The translations under genes and the position numbers were made by a program. This document shows positions 9,411-18,979 of a DNA stretch of 51,301 nt, piece after piece; position 1 is the stretch's first letter, and the number at the start of each line of letters is the position of its first letter. Source of the DNA: Acidobacteriota bacterium (GTDB taxonomy: Bacteria; Acidobacteriota; Terriglobia; Terriglobales; Acidobacteriaceae); contig JABDHA010000024.1 in NCBI GenBank assembly GCA_013285705.1, forward strand, positions 1 through 51,301. Direction: 5' to 3'. Under the pieces are notes generated by a model, which saw nothing but the letters and a program-made list of their open reading frames with translations, made no database searches and was not told where the DNA came from.

Positions 9411-10463
9411 ATGAAGTCTTCTCTCCTATTCGTCTCAGCCCTTCTCCTCGGCTCGCTCGCTCTTGCTGCAAACTCCGCCTTTGCTGCCGGCAAGGCGTCA
9501 TTCCAACCCGTCACTCTCGTGCACATGACTGTTCTGCCAGACATTACCGGGGACTTCGATCACTTCGCCGTCGATCTGAAGCGTAACCATCTCTACGTTT
9601 CCGCCGAAGTCCACCACTCCGTCGAGATGTTCGATCTCCGCACCGGCGAGCATCTGCAGAGCATCCCCGGCTTTAAGACCCCGCACTCGCTCGCCTTCAT
9701 TCCCGAAAAGGATGAACTGCTCGTCGCTGATGGCGGCGACTCCGCCCTCATCCTCGTATCGGCCGAGGACTTCCACCGCCTCGATCGCATTCCCTTGATC
9801 GACGGCTCCGCCACCGGCAAGGGCGACTCTCCCGACGCCGCCTTCTACGATGCAGCTAACCGTCTCTACTACATCGGCAACGGCGGCATCTCCGCCAACC
9901 TGCCAGACTCCAAGATCTCCATCTTCTCCGCCGACCAAGGCAAACTCATCGGAGACCTCTCCGTTCCCGGCAACAACGTCGAAAGCATCGGCATCGATAG
10001 CATTCATCATCGCCTCTACGCCAATATCCGCGACAAGAAGGAAATAGGCGTCTTTGACCTCAATACGAAACAGCTCATCACTGCCTGGACCGTCCCTGGC
10101 ATCAATCGCAACACTGCGCTTGTCGTTGATGCCAAGGACCAGCGCATCTTTGTTGCCGGCCGCGCGCCCGGCATCCTTTACGTCTTTGACCAAGACGGCA
10201 AGGTCGTCGCGCAGAAGTCCTGCGTCGATGTCAACGACGACATGACCTATGACCCAGTGCTGAAGCGCGTTTACGTCAGCGGTAGTCAGGGCCTCAGCAT
10301 CTTTCACCAGGATTCGCCTGACAGTTACACCGAGATCGCCGATATCCCCACCAATGGCGGCAAAACCTCCACCTACGTCCCCTCAGTCAAGCAGTTCTAT
10401 GTCATTCACCCCAAGACCTCGATCGACAGCGCAGGACTGCTCGTCTATCACGTCAACCAGTAA
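9411..10463 (+). CDS. Exported YncE-like beta-propeller protein
   Basis: The ATG at 9411 begins a clear signal peptide (MKSSLLFVSALLLGSLALAA, cleavage near AFA). The mature part of about 325 residues is made of repeated blades, for example NHLYVSAEVHHSVEMFDL, HRLYANIRDKKEIGVFDL and QRIFVAGRAPGILYVFD, the YVTN/YncE pattern. No catalytic residues are evident; such proteins bind ligands or, in some cases, act as lactonases. An alternative TTG start at 9390 would put seven residues before the signal. It stands alone; a weak imperfect inverted repeat follows the stop. Confidence 0.85.
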   Translation: MKSSLLFVSALLLGSLALAANSAFAAGKASFQPVTLVHMTVLPDITGDFDHFAVDLKRNHLYVSAEVHHSVEMFDLRTGEHLQSIPGFKTPHSLAFIPEKDELLVADGGDSALILVSAEDFHRLDRIPLIDGSATGKGDSPDAAFYDAANRLYYIGNGGISANLPDSKISIFSADQGKLIGDLSVPGNNVESIGIDSIHHRLYANIRDKKEIGVFDLNTKQLITAWTVPGINRNTALVVDAKDQRIFVAGRAPGILYVFDQDGKVVAQKSCVDVNDDMTYDPVLKRVYVSGSQGLSIFHQDSPDSYTEIADIPTNGGKTSTYVPSVKQFYVIHPKTSIDSAGLLVYHVNQ

Positions 10464-10769
10464 TCCCTTCTCGCTGGCCACTGATCGTGACTGGCGAGAT
10501 TCAGTTGCATTCCGGACAAAGGCCGAAGGAGTTCAGGATTCGTAGTCTTCTCGGCAGGTAGTCCTTCTAAAAGCATTCATGCGTTTGTGACATTCCCTTA
10601 ACAGAAGGCGATTATCTAGTTGATCTTATGGCTATATCGTGGCCGCCATCTTTGAGGACGTCACTGGCGGATAGGGAACTGGATAGCGGCCCCTTTGTTA
10701 GGAGTTAAGGCCCTCTTCGCTCTAGCACGCTAAACATAAATTTATTGTGATGGTCGCGGGTTCTTGCGT
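10464..10769. promoter_or_regulatory. Leader region of the two-component operon
   Basis: This 306-base gap must hold the promoter of the response regulator operon. I see no clear operator; a weak imperfect hairpin lies right after the propeller gene (about 10469-10500). No gene or RNA is recognisable. Confidence 0.35.
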
Positions 10770-11441
10770 ATGAAAGTTCTCATCGTCGAAGACGAGATCA
10801 AGACAGCAAAGTTCCTGAAGAAGGGGCTCAACGAAGCGGGTTTTGTGGTCGATGTGGCTAGAGATGGTTTAGAAGGTCTGCATCTTGCTCTAGAAGTCGA
10901 TTTCGACCTGGTCATTCTCGATGTCATGCTTCCCAGCCTGGATGGCTGGCAAGTGCTTACCTGTCTTCGCCAATCGAGCCGTCCCTCTCTCGTGCTGCTC
11001 CTGACCGCCCGCGATGCGGTTCACGAACGCGTGCGGGGACTGGAACTTGGTGCTGATGATTATCTCGTGAAACCGTTCGCCTTCTCAGAGTTGCTGGCGC
11101 GCGTTCGATCGCTGTTGCGGCGTGGGCCCGCTCGTGCCCAGGAAAACATTCGCATGGCTGATCTGGAGATTGATCTGTTGCGCCAGCGTGCGACGAGGGC
11201 CGGCCATCGATTGGATCTAACGTCGAAGGAGTTTCTTCTTCTGACTCTGTTGGCGCGGCGAGCAGGCGAGGTACTATCGCGGACTCTGATCGCTGAAGCG
11301 GTATGGGACATGAACTTCGACAGCGACACAAATGTCGTCGACGTCAACGTAAGAAGACTGCGTGCTAAGGTGGACGAACCCTTTCCTATGAAGTTGATCC
11401 ATACCGTACGAGGCGCGGGTTATGTCATGGAATGCAACTAG
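10770..11441 (+). CDS. OmpR-family response regulator (heavy-metal CusR/CopR type)
   Basis: The receiver domain starts [20 protein letters not shown] with the acidic pair E7/D8, phospho-acceptor D51 in VILDVMLP, T in LLLTARD and the conserved K of DYLVKPF. The C-terminal winged helix contains [19 protein letters not shown] and [14 protein letters not shown]. The best start is ATG 10770; the TTG two codons earlier is less likely. At 223 aa it has normal length, and its closest look is to the regulators paired with heavy-metal sensor kinases. Its stop lies 20 bases inside the sensor kinase gene, so the two are translated together. Confidence 0.93.
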   Translation: MKVLIVEDEIKTAKFLKKGLNEAGFVVDVARDGLEGLHLALEVDFDLVILDVMLPSLDGWQVLTCLRQSSRPSLVLLLTARDAVHERVRGLELGADDYLVKPFAFSELLARVRSLLRRGPARAQENIRMADLEIDLLRQRATRAGHRLDLTSKEFLLLTLLARRAGEVLSRTLIAEAVWDMNFDSDTNVVDVNVRRLRAKVDEPFPMKLIHTVRGAGYVMECN

Positions 11442-12885
11442 TGGTCTCACGCCTGTGAGGACGTGGTGGGGAACGCTAGCCTTCCGCTTAACCGCCGGGT
11501 ACACCATTTCAGGCCTGCTAACGGTATTCTTCGCGACCGCTAGTCTTTATCTGGTTCTGATTACCAATCTCGATCGAAGTACAAATCTGTTCCTCGCAGA
11601 CAAGGTGAATGTGCTCCAAACCATGCTGCGCGAGCGTCCCAACGATGTGGACGCCCTGCGCGAAGAAATTGAGTTGGAATCAGCGGCGCGCCGATACGAA
11701 CGGTTTTATATTCGCTTGCTGGATGATCGGGGCAATCCGTTGATGGCGACGCCGGGAATGGCGGATCAATTGGATCTACAGCAATTGGTTGCGAAAACCC
11801 AGGATCGCCCGAATCGTGCCACTGCGATGACGGGAAAAAATGGGAGAGCGTTGCGCGTCATCAGCACGGCTGTACCAGTGGGTTCACCGCCTACACATAA
11901 GGACATTATTCAGATAGCCGTCGACGTCTCGCAGGAACAAGAGTTGCTGGCGCGCTACCAGCGCTGGTTCGGAGCGATCATGCTCGGAACTTTCGTTATC
12001 TTTCCGCTGGCCGGATATCAGATCGCGCGTCGTGGTATTCGTCCGGTTGAAGAAATGGCAACCACGGCTCGCCACATCAGCTCCACAAATTTGCGCGAGC
12101 GCATCCTCCCTGCAGGGTATCCGGTTGAACTGGCGTCCCTGGCCGATACCTTTAACAAAATGCTGGATCGGCTTGAAGAATCTTTCGAACGCGTCTCAAG
12201 GTTCTCCGGCGACATTGCACATGATCTTCGCACGCCGGTGAATAACATTCGTGGCGAAGCCGAAGTGGCTTTGGTTCGTGCCCGAACCGTAGATGAATAC
12301 CGCGATGTACTGGAGTCGTGTCTGGAAGAAGCCGTGCGTCTGTCCGACTTAATCGGCAAACTTCTATTCCTGGCGCGCGCTGAGAGCCCATTGACACATT
12401 TGCAGCGTGTGCCGGTTGACGTAGGCGAATTGCTGGGCAGCGTGCGGGAATACTATGAAGCCTCCGCGGTGGAGAGTGGCATCTCGCTCACCACGGCTGT
12501 AGCAATCGAACCAGTAATCGCCGCACTGGACCGCCCACTCATACAGCGGGCGGTGGGCAACCTGGTCGCGAACGCTGTAGCGCATACACCGCCGGGCGGA
12601 ACCGTAGTGCTCGGCGCTAATGCCGATGTTGCCGCAATCCGCATTGAAGTGTCTGACACGGGAGTCGGCATCCCTGCCGAGGCACTGCCCAGGGTCTTCG
12701 ATCGTTTCTATCGCGTAGATACATCGCGCTCTCAAACTTCAGGTGGTACTGGGCTAGGGCTGGCGATCGTCCAGAGCATCATGGGGCTTCATGGCGGGCG
12801 TGCAGAGATAACCAGTCAACCGGGCGAGGGCACTCGCGTCACTCTTCATATACCGATCGCAGGCACTCCCGGTGAAATCAATTGA
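11422..12885 (+). CDS. Sensor histidine kinase (heavy-metal sensor type)
   Basis: Two membrane helices (about residues 18-45 and 178-200) enclose a periplasmic sensor of about 130 residues, followed by HAMP ([18 protein letters not shown]), the dimerisation box [21 protein letters not shown] with the phospho-His near residue 267, the N box [15 protein letters not shown]1 DTGVGIP and G2 GTGLGLAIV. This architecture and spacing match CusS/IrlS-type kinases. ATG 11422 overlaps the end of the response regulator gene. The stimulus is not evident; a metal is the usual one for this family, and the exported multicopper oxidase 6 kb away is a possible but unproven target. Confidence 0.93.
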   Translation: MSWNATSGLTPVRTWWGTLAFRLTAGYTISGLLTVFFATASLYLVLITNLDRSTNLFLADKVNVLQTMLRERPNDVDALREEIELESAARRYERFYIRLLDDRGNPLMATPGMADQLDLQQLVAKTQDRPNRATAMTGKNGRALRVISTAVPVGSPPTHKDIIQIAVDVSQEQELLARYQRWFGAIMLGTFVIFPLAGYQIARRGIRPVEEMATTARHISSTNLRERILPAGYPVELASLADTFNKMLDRLEESFERVSRFSGDIAHDLRTPVNNIRGEAEVALVRARTVDEYRDVLESCLEEAVRLSDLIGKLLFLARAESPLTHLQRVPVDVGELLGSVREYYEASAVESGISLTTAVAIEPVIAALDRPLIQRAVGNLVANAVAHTPPGGTVVLGANADVAAIRIEVSDTGVGIPAEALPRVFDRFYRVDTSRSQTSGGTGLGLAIVQSIMGLHGGRAEITSQPGEGTRVTLHIPIAGTPGEIN

Positions 12886-13499
12886 GTTTGGTTGGAGTTG
12901 GTCTAATTGTGAAGATGATTTCTGAGAGCGACGGCATCGAACCGAAGTTAGTGTCCGTCGAGCCCCGGGCGGATCAAGGGCAACAAGGCCTGACAGTGTG
13001 GTTCACGGGTCTGAGTGGTGCTGGAAAAACGACGATCTGCAAGTCCGTCTACGCAGAATTGTTGACTCGCGGTTATCGAGTGGAGATGCTCGACGCGGAC
13101 GTTGTTCGGAAGCAATTCTGGCCCGACCTCGGTTTCAGCAGGGTGGATCGGGATGAGAATATACGACGGATTGGGTTTTTGGCGCAGCTACTGACCCGCA
13201 ATGGAATCATCGCTCTTGTGGCCGCCATCTCTCCCTATCGGGCTGCGCGTAATGAGGCTCGCAACAAAATTTGTCGCTTCCTTGAAGTTCACGTGGATGC
13301 ACCCCTGCGCGTCTGCGAAGAACGCGATCCGAAGGGGCTGTACAGGCGAGCGCGTTCGGGCGATCTGCATAGCTTCACCGGCATTGACGATCCATACGAG
13401 GTCCCGCTTGCACCCGAGATCCGATGCGCAACTGCTCAGGACACCGTGGACACGTGCAGAGACCAGGTGGTTTCTGGGGTATTGAAATATTTGTCGTAA
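12882..13499 (+). CDS. cysC: Adenylylsulfate (APS) kinase
   Basis: P-loop GLSGAGKTT near residue 43, the core LDADVVR, ISPYRAARNEAR, and the signature CEERDPKGLYRRARSGDLHSFTGIDDPYEVP identify APS kinase, which phosphorylates APS to PAPS using ATP. The protein has the usual length of about 200 aa with 12-30 extra N-terminal residues. The TTG at 12882 overlaps the kinase stop; a GTG at 12909 or ATG at 12915 may be the true start. No sulfate adenylyltransferase is fused or adjacent. The next gene is a sulfotransferase, so the PAPS may be made for sulfonation rather than for assimilation. Confidence 0.9.
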   Translation: MSLVGVGLIVKMISESDGIEPKLVSVEPRADQGQQGLTVWFTGLSGAGKTTICKSVYAELLTRGYRVEMLDADVVRKQFWPDLGFSRVDRDENIRRIGFLAQLLTRNGIIALVAAISPYRAARNEARNKICRFLEVHVDAPLRVCEERDPKGLYRRARSGDLHSFTGIDDPYEVPLAPEIRCATAQDTVDTCRDQVVSGVLKYLS

Positions 13500-13543
13500 A
13501 TTGTCAGAGATATCAGGCGAAAGGTTTCACGCTAGGTTACGCT

Positions 13544-15244
13544 ATGTCCCAGTCTCCAAACCCAGCGCCGCAGCAGGTGGCGCCTCTGCTTGCGTTAGCC
13601 ACTAAGTTGCTCAACGCCGGGCGGCCAGCCGACGCGATCGCGCCGTTGCGCGATGCAGCACGGCTGGAGCCGTTCAATCCCGTCATCCAGCACGATCTCG
13701 GCCTCGCCTGCCTCGAGGTCGGCCGCATACCGGATGCCATCGCGGCATTGCAGCTGGCGGTCGCCGGCAATGCGCGCTACACCGATGCATATTTCCGCCT
13801 GGGAATCGCCCTGGAGAAGATGGGCGACATCGGCGGGGCAATCGTTGCGTACGATCGCGCCACTGAGCTGCGCCCGTCGCTGACCGAGGCGTGGTTCCGA
13901 GCTGGCGCCCTGGTCTACACCCTCGGCCATCGCGATGAGGCGATCGGCTGTTTCCGCCGCGCGGCGGCGACTGGAGGCACGACCAGCTTCGGCCGCCTTG
14001 GCAAGGCGCGAGCGCTGCTGACCGAGGATCGCAATCAGGAAGCCGAACAGGTGCTGCGACAGACGGTGGCGCGCGATCCGAGGAACGCCATGGCGCATGA
14101 TCTGCTGGGCAATCTTCTGTCTGAGTTCGGCCGTTTCGACGAGGCACGCGAATGCTTTCAACGCGCCATCACGATCGCGCCGCTGCTGGCGGGAAGCTAC
14201 TACGATCTGGTCCGCTGTCGCCCCGTCACGAGCGATGACGACGGTCTGCTTCAACGGATGGAAGCCGCTGTTACCACGCCGGGGCTGGAAGCGACGCAAC
14301 GCCTGCGGCTTCATCTTGCGATCGGCAAGGCGGCGGAGGATCTTGGCGACTACGCTTTGGCCATGCAGCATTTCGATGCCGGAGACGCTGTGCGCCGGGG
14401 CTTTGTGGCGTTCGACTCGGCGGCGTTCTCCACCGAGATTGAACGCCTGATTGCCCGCTTCACACCCGATTTGATTGCGCGGGCGCCTGAACTCGGCAGC
14501 AGCGATGCCACGCCGGTGCTGATCGTCGGCATGCCGCGATCCGGCACAACTCTCGTCGAGCAGATCGTCTCCAGCCATCCTGAGGCAGGGGCCTGCAGCG
14601 AGCTGCATTTCTGGAACCAGCATGGGGTAGCGTGGCACCGCTCTGGCGCTGCCGTGAACGAGATGGCGTTCCTCGTCAAGGCAGCGGCAGACTATCTCGG
14701 CTTGCTGCGTACGATCGCGCCGAAGGTGGCGCGAGTGACCGACAAGATGCCGTTTAACTTCCTCTGGGCGGGGCTTATCCACATGGCATTCCCGCGTGCA
14801 ACCATCATCCATTGCCGTCGCGCTGCAGTCGACACGGCGCTGTCGATCCATCAAACTCATTTCCATCCGGGCCTGACGTTTCCGACCGGAGGCGCCGAAC
14901 TGGTCGCGTATTTCCGCAGCTACCAGCGGCTCATCGACCATTGGCGGAGCGTGCTGCCGCCGGATCGCTTCATCGAGGTCGATTACGAGGAGCTGACCCG
15001 CGCGCCCGAACCAGTGATCCGGCGGGTCATCGCGGCCTGCGGCCTGGCGTGGCACGAAGCTTGCCTGCGCCCCGAATGCAATCCGCGAGCTGTGAATACT
15101 CCCAGCAAATGGCAGGCCCGCCAGCCGATCTTTCGCACCTCCGTCGGGCGCTGGCGACGCTACGAACCCTGGCTTGGGCCATTGCGCGCGCTCGTCGACG
15201 ACGGATCGGAACTGGACGCGGGTATCGCCCGATCGTCGGACTGA
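13544..15244 (+). CDS. TPR-repeat sulfotransferase
   Basis: The N-terminal 240 residues are tandem TPR units (for example PFNPVIQHDLGLACLEVGR and AHDLLGNLLSEFGRFDEA). From about residue 325 comes a PAPS-dependent sulfotransferase: 5'-phosphosulfate loop VGMPRSGTTLVEQI, then DKMPFNFLWAGLIHMAFPRA and IIHCRRAAVDTALS, the 3'-phosphate binding part. It is 566 aa from ATG 13544; an open frame begins further up but without homology. The family puts sulfate on proteins or glycans. It follows the APS kinase by 44 bases, which fits supply and use of PAPS. Codons are strongly G/C-ending compared with the genes to the left, suggesting transfer. A 20-base repeat of the kinase gene lies just after its stop. 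Confidence 0.88.
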   Translation: MSQSPNPAPQQVAPLLALATKLLNAGRPADAIAPLRDAARLEPFNPVIQHDLGLACLEVGRIPDAIAALQLAVAGNARYTDAYFRLGIALEKMGDIGGAIVAYDRATELRPSLTEAWFRAGALVYTLGHRDEAIGCFRRAAATGGTTSFGRLGKARALLTEDRNQEAEQVLRQTVARDPRNAMAHDLLGNLLSEFGRFDEARECFQRAITIAPLLAGSYYDLVRCRPVTSDDDGLLQRMEAAVTTPGLEATQRLRLHLAIGKAAEDLGDYALAMQHFDAGDAVRRGFVAFDSAAFSTEIERLIARFTPDLIARAPELGSSDATPVLIVGMPRSGTTLVEQIVSSHPEAGACSELHFWNQHGVAWHRSGAAVNEMAFLVKAAADYLGLLRTIAPKVARVTDKMPFNFLWAGLIHMAFPRATIIHCRRAAVDTALSIHQTHFHPGLTFPTGGAELVAYFRSYQRLIDHWRSVLPPDRFIEVDYEELTRAPEPVIRRVIAACGLAWHEACLRPECNPRAVNTPSKWQARQPIFRTSVGRWRRYEPWLGPLRALVDDGSELDAGIARSSD

Positions 15245-15254
15245 AGCACGTCGT

Positions 15255-15274
15255 GCTCTCAAACTTCAGGTGGT
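15255..15274 (+). repeat. 20-base exact copy of a stretch inside the sensor kinase gene (12728-12747)
   Basis: GCTCTCAAACTTCAGGTGGT occurs at 12728-12747, where it encodes SQTSGG just before the kinase G2 box, and again here, 10 bases after the sulfotransferase stop. Seven bases further up also match with two differences. The copy could be a relic of a duplicated kinase end and would mark the edge of an insertion that carries the APS kinase and sulfotransferase genes. Confidence 0.6.
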
Positions 15275-15603
15275 GGCGCGGTTGACTGGCAGTCTCTGCG
15301 CGGGCAGCCGTGAAGCACCACAATACTCGGGACGATCGCTGGCCTGGCGTGCGAGCGACGCCTCCTTATACCTGCCTCGCGATCAGATGACAAAACTGTA
15401 ATCTCGCCGTCACCGTCCCGTGCGGCGCGCAATCTAACCTTGTTTCCAGGCGTAGTTTGTCCGCGCCGATCGTCACAAACCCGTTACAGGTCGTCTGCAA
15501 AGATTGGTGACCGCGATGTCCAGGAGGCGCTGGTTGTATTTCCACCCCGATGTCGCACGGTCGATCCCGGTTACGTAGTAAGAACCCACTAGGAGAACGG
15601 TCC
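15275..15603. promoter_or_regulatory. Intergenic leader before the YncE-phosphoesterase gene
   Basis: No gene, RNA or repeat stands out in these bases other than the ribosome binding site AGGAG at about 15592. It presumably carries the promoter of the next gene, but I cannot place it. Confidence 0.3.
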
Positions 15604-18468
15604 ATGCCCCCAAAGTCGTCTCGACAAAACTCTCGAAACAAGTCTCGGATCAACCGTCTGCGTCCGCTCGCCGGCCTGCTGGCGACCGGGTTGAGCGTTC
15701 CGGCGCTCTTTGCTCAGTCCAATCCCTTCCCGACCTACTCCACCGGCCCGCAGCCGAACGGCTCATGGGTCGTCAGCAGTGGCCAGGTCATCACTCCTGC
15801 TGGCAAACAAGTCGACCTCGGCATCCGGGTCCGCGCGAAGGCTATTGCGCTGAACCCAAATGTCAAGACTCACACCGCCGCCGTCCTCACCATGGGCACG
15901 TCGGCTTCCGATGGCAACGGAGCCGTCGAGGTGTTCGACACCAAGACCGGCGATGTCCTTCAGAACTACATCGTGTTCGGGAAGGATACAAGCGGCAGCT
16001 TTACCGGCATAGCCTATTCGGCGGATGGCCAGCATCTGGTCTTCAGTCAGGACGATAGCAACGTCACCATCGCCAAGGTTTCCACAGAGGGCTTGCTGAG
16101 CGACGAGTCTCAGGTCAGCGTTCCGCCGAACAATTCCTTCATCACCTGCTTTCCGAACAGCCCTCCGGCGGCTTATGCCAACCCCTGCGGCTCCTTCTAT
16201 ACCGGGCGCACTGCTTATCCCGGCGGCGTCGCAATTTCAAAGGATGGCAAAAGCGCCTATGCGCTGCTGAACCAGAATGACACGCTCACCAAGATCGACA
16301 TGACCGCGGCGAAGCAGGGTACGCAGATCCGCGTCGGCAACGCGCCGCACAGCATCGTGATCGCTAGCAACGGCACGACTGCCTACGTCAGCAACGAGGG
16401 TGGCCGGGCCGCTACAGAGGGGGACTTCCAGATCAACTCCGCCGGCACTGAAATCGTCGCCGACCCGGAGGTTGGCGCGGCGATCACCGGTACCGTTTCT
16501 GTGGTGAATCTGGCCAAGATGAAGGTCACCGCTACCATCTCGACCGGTCTGCACCCGACCGGAATGGCGTTCTACGGAAAGCACCTGTTGGTTGCCAATA
16601 CCTATAGCGACACCATCTCGGTCATCGACACGGACACCAACGAAGTGACGCGGACGATCGACCTTGGGCTGCCGATCAAAGCGCCCGGCAAACGCAAATC
16701 GGTCTACGGAGCCGCGCCGAACTCGATTGCCGTCGATGCCAAGAATGGCATTGCCTATGTGGCGCTCTACAATGCCAACGCGATCGGCGTCGTCGACCTC
16801 CGCCCCGGTGTCAATCCCGTCGTGGGCATGATTCCGGTAGCCTATGCGCCAAGCTCGGTCGTGCTGGACGAGACCGATAACGTGCTCATCGTTGCCAACG
16901 ACAAGGGCATCGGTGCGCGTAATTCATTCGAAACCGACTTCGGCGTCACCAACTACAACACCCACCAGGACAATGGCACCGTCAGCATCGTCAAGGTGCC
17001 GAATAGCAAGAAGCTGGAGACGTGGACGAAGCAGGTTTTCGAGAACAACCACTGGGATCTGACGGAAAATATCAAGTCTGCCTCCGGTGGTAGGCCGGAT
17101 GGCAACCCGGTCGCAATCCCGGCCAAGATCGGCGATCCGTCGCTGATCAAACACGTGTTCCTGATCGTCCGTGAAAACCGCACCTATGATCAGGTCCTGG
17201 GCGACGTGGGCGCCGGCGATGGCGACAGCTCGCTGGCGGTGTTCGGCGGCAAGGACACACCGAACGTGCACCAGTTGGTGAAGCGCTTCCCGCTCCTCGA
17301 CAATTTCTATGACCCGAGCCGCCAGTCGGCTGACGGTCATCAGTGGATCACCGAGGGCATGGCACCCTACTCTGACGACATACAGTCGCCTGACTGGGTC
17401 CGCAGTTATCCAGGCGGCAACGCCGGCGATGCACTCGCCTATCAGAACAAGGGCTTCCTGTTCTCGGAAGCAGTGGACCGCGGTCTGCCGGTGAAGATCT
17501 ACGGTGAATACGTCGAGAACGATACCTTCAAACAACCGAGCGGGTCGACCAGCGAACCGAGTTGGAGCCAGTTTTACGCCGACTCGCAGAAATTCGAGGC
17601 CGGGCAAGAGAAGACGCTCTTCTATCAGAACACAGTCCAGGCACAGTCCTCTCTTCCGGCCGTGTCTGACCACCTCATCACAAACTTCCCGCAGTTCGAT
17701 CTGGGCATTCCTGACCAGTTCCGCGTCGATCTGTGGATGCAGGACTTCAAGAATGACGTCGCGAACGGTTCGGTCCCGGCGTTGAGTGTCCTGTGGGTCA
17801 TGTGTGACCACACCGGCGGCCCACCGACCCCGGACGCCGAACAGGCCGACAACGACCTGGCCATTGGGCGCATTGTCGACTACATCAGCCACAGCAAGGT
17901 ATGGTCCTCGTCGGCGATCTTCGTCGAGGAAGACGACGCGCAGAACGGCGTCGATCACGTCGATGGTCATCGCAGCCCAGGGTATGTCATCAGCCCATAC
18001 ACCGTGCAGAACGGGCCCACCGACCACACCTACTACACGCAGGTCAACATGACTCGGACGATCGAGCAAATCCTCGGTCTGCCGCCCATGAACCAGTTCG
18101 ACCTCGTGGCGTCGCCAATGAGGACGGCTTTTGTCGAGGGCGAGCCGTCTTCGGAAAACTTCAAGCCGTGGACCCACGTGGCGAATCAGGTGCCGCTGGA
18201 CCAGGGCGTTACAACAACGACAACGACCTCAGTCAACGCAACAGACAGCCCTGCGGTCAAGGCCCTGAAGGCAGCTTGGATGAAGAAGAAGACGCAGATC
18301 TTCGCCGGCAAGCTGACCAAGCCCGACTCCGAAGACCCGGATACCGTCAACCATTTCAACTGGTACATGTCCACCGGGTTTACGCGGCCCTATCCCGGCG
18401 AGAAGACGGTTCGTCCGCCGAGCGACTTCCACAAACCGGCACCTACCAAAGCTGACCTGGACGACTAG
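15604..18468 (+). CDS. Exported YncE beta-propeller fused to an alkaline-phosphatase-like phosphoesterase
   Basis: ATG 15604 follows AGGAGAACGG and gives an export signal (a basic start, then LAGLLATGLSVPALFAQ). Residues about 40-490 form YVTN/YncE blades (GKSAYALLNQNDTLTKIDM, KHLLVANTYSDTISVIDT). From about residue 515 there is a phosphoesterase of the AcpA/PLC clan: KHVFLIVRENRTYDQVLGD, then SADGHQWITEGMAPY, FVEEDDAQNGVDHVDGHRS and PGYVISPYT. At 954 aa this is the usual length of these two-domain proteins. The likely role is release of phosphate from organic esters outside the cytoplasm. It ends in a strong terminator. Codon use is as G/C-ended as in the sulfotransferase. Confidence 0.9.
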   Translation: MPPKSSRQNSRNKSRINRLRPLAGLLATGLSVPALFAQSNPFPTYSTGPQPNGSWVVSSGQVITPAGKQVDLGIRVRAKAIALNPNVKTHTAAVLTMGTSASDGNGAVEVFDTKTGDVLQNYIVFGKDTSGSFTGIAYSADGQHLVFSQDDSNVTIAKVSTEGLLSDESQVSVPPNNSFITCFPNSPPAAYANPCGSFYTGRTAYPGGVAISKDGKSAYALLNQNDTLTKIDMTAAKQGTQIRVGNAPHSIVIASNGTTAYVSNEGGRAATEGDFQINSAGTEIVADPEVGAAITGTVSVVNLAKMKVTATISTGLHPTGMAFYGKHLLVANTYSDTISVIDTDTNEVTRTIDLGLPIKAPGKRKSVYGAAPNSIAVDAKNGIAYVALYNANAIGVVDLRPGVNPVVGMIPVAYAPSSVVLDETDNVLIVANDKGIGARNSFETDFGVTNYNTHQDNGTVSIVKVPNSKKLETWTKQVFENNHWDLTENIKSASGGRPDGNPVAIPAKIGDPSLIKHVFLIVRENRTYDQVLGDVGAGDGDSSLAVFGGKDTPNVHQLVKRFPLLDNFYDPSRQSADGHQWITEGMAPYSDDIQSPDWVRSYPGGNAGDALAYQNKGFLFSEAVDRGLPVKIYGEYVENDTFKQPSGSTSEPSWSQFYADSQKFEAGQEKTLFYQNTVQAQSSLPAVSDHLITNFPQFDLGIPDQFRVDLWMQDFKNDVANGSVPALSVLWVMCDHTGGPPTPDAEQADNDLAIGRIVDYISHSKVWSSSAIFVEEDDAQNGVDHVDGHRSPGYVISPYTVQNGPTDHTYYTQVNMTRTIEQILGLPPMNQFDLVASPMRTAFVEGEPSSENFKPWTHVANQVPLDQGVTTTTTTSVNATDSPAVKALKAAWMKKKTQIFAGKLTKPDSEDPDTVNHFNWYMSTGFTRPYPGEKTVRPPSDFHKPAPTKADLDD

Positions 18469-18487
18469 AACACGTCCGCTTGCAACG

Positions 18488-18525
18488 GCCCTCTTCCCGA
18501 TCATCGGGGAGAGGGCTTTTTGTTT
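18488..18525 (+). terminator. Rho-independent terminator after the YncE-phosphoesterase gene
   Basis: GCCCTCTTCCCGAT (18488-18501) pairs with CGGGGAGAGGGC (18505-18516) with one G-U pair and a small loop, followed directly by TTTTTGTTT. It begins 20 bases after the stop codon. Confidence 0.92.
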
Positions 18526-18979
18526 ACGCCTCAAACGCAAAGTCCTACCGACCTGAACCCTCCGTGCCACTGGCGACTATTACTGCCCAGGGTTCGTCCC
18601 GCGACAAACGCAAAGAACACATCGCCTGTCGCTTTTCTGTAATCAGTGGAAATCCGTATAAAAAGGCAATCCGAGTCCCGGGATGCGGAGGCGCCGTTTT
18701 TTTGACGGAACCTTAATAGTGGTGTCATGTGCCTATAACCATCCCCCGATTACAGATTCGTAATCTAAAGGAATCAATGCACTGTTCCTCTGTGCTGAAG
18801 TTTGCGGGTTGTTGCAACACGATAAAACTCACAAGCCCTAAGATTCTTCAACTCTTTCGCGGGTCTGCGGTCCCCGGCATTGTCACCGCGGTGCCAACTC
18901 TATGTCAGCAAGATGGCGGGGCCTAAAAACTCCAGTCTGCTTCTGGCTGCCACGAACCCCAATTTTTTCGAGGCCAAAA
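18526..18979. promoter_or_regulatory. Leader of the second TonB-dependent receptor
   Basis: About 450 bases with no gene. There is a small T-rich hairpin-like stretch at 18692-18711 (CCG, seven T, GACGG). The receptor's GAGG ribosome binding site is at about 18970. I see no clear promoter or operator. Confidence 0.35.

Noticed and set aside
9498-10307. 269-codon open frame antisense to the beta-propeller gene
   Set aside because: Highly acidic, low-complexity antisense shadow of a G/C-rich gene with signal peptide on the plus strand; no domain and no ribosome binding site.
10469-10500. Terminator after the beta-propeller gene
   Set aside because: CTCGC/GCGAG ends pair, but the inner stem has a mismatch and wobble pairs and no T run follows.
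13595-15262. 555-codon open frame antisense to the TPR-sulfotransferase
   Set aside because: The plus strand has clear TPR and PAPS motifs; the antisense frame is Arg-rich and without homology.
16924-18177. 417-codon open frame antisense to the YncE-phosphoesterase gene
   Set aside because: The sense strand carries the phosphoesterase motifs; this is a codon-bias shadow.
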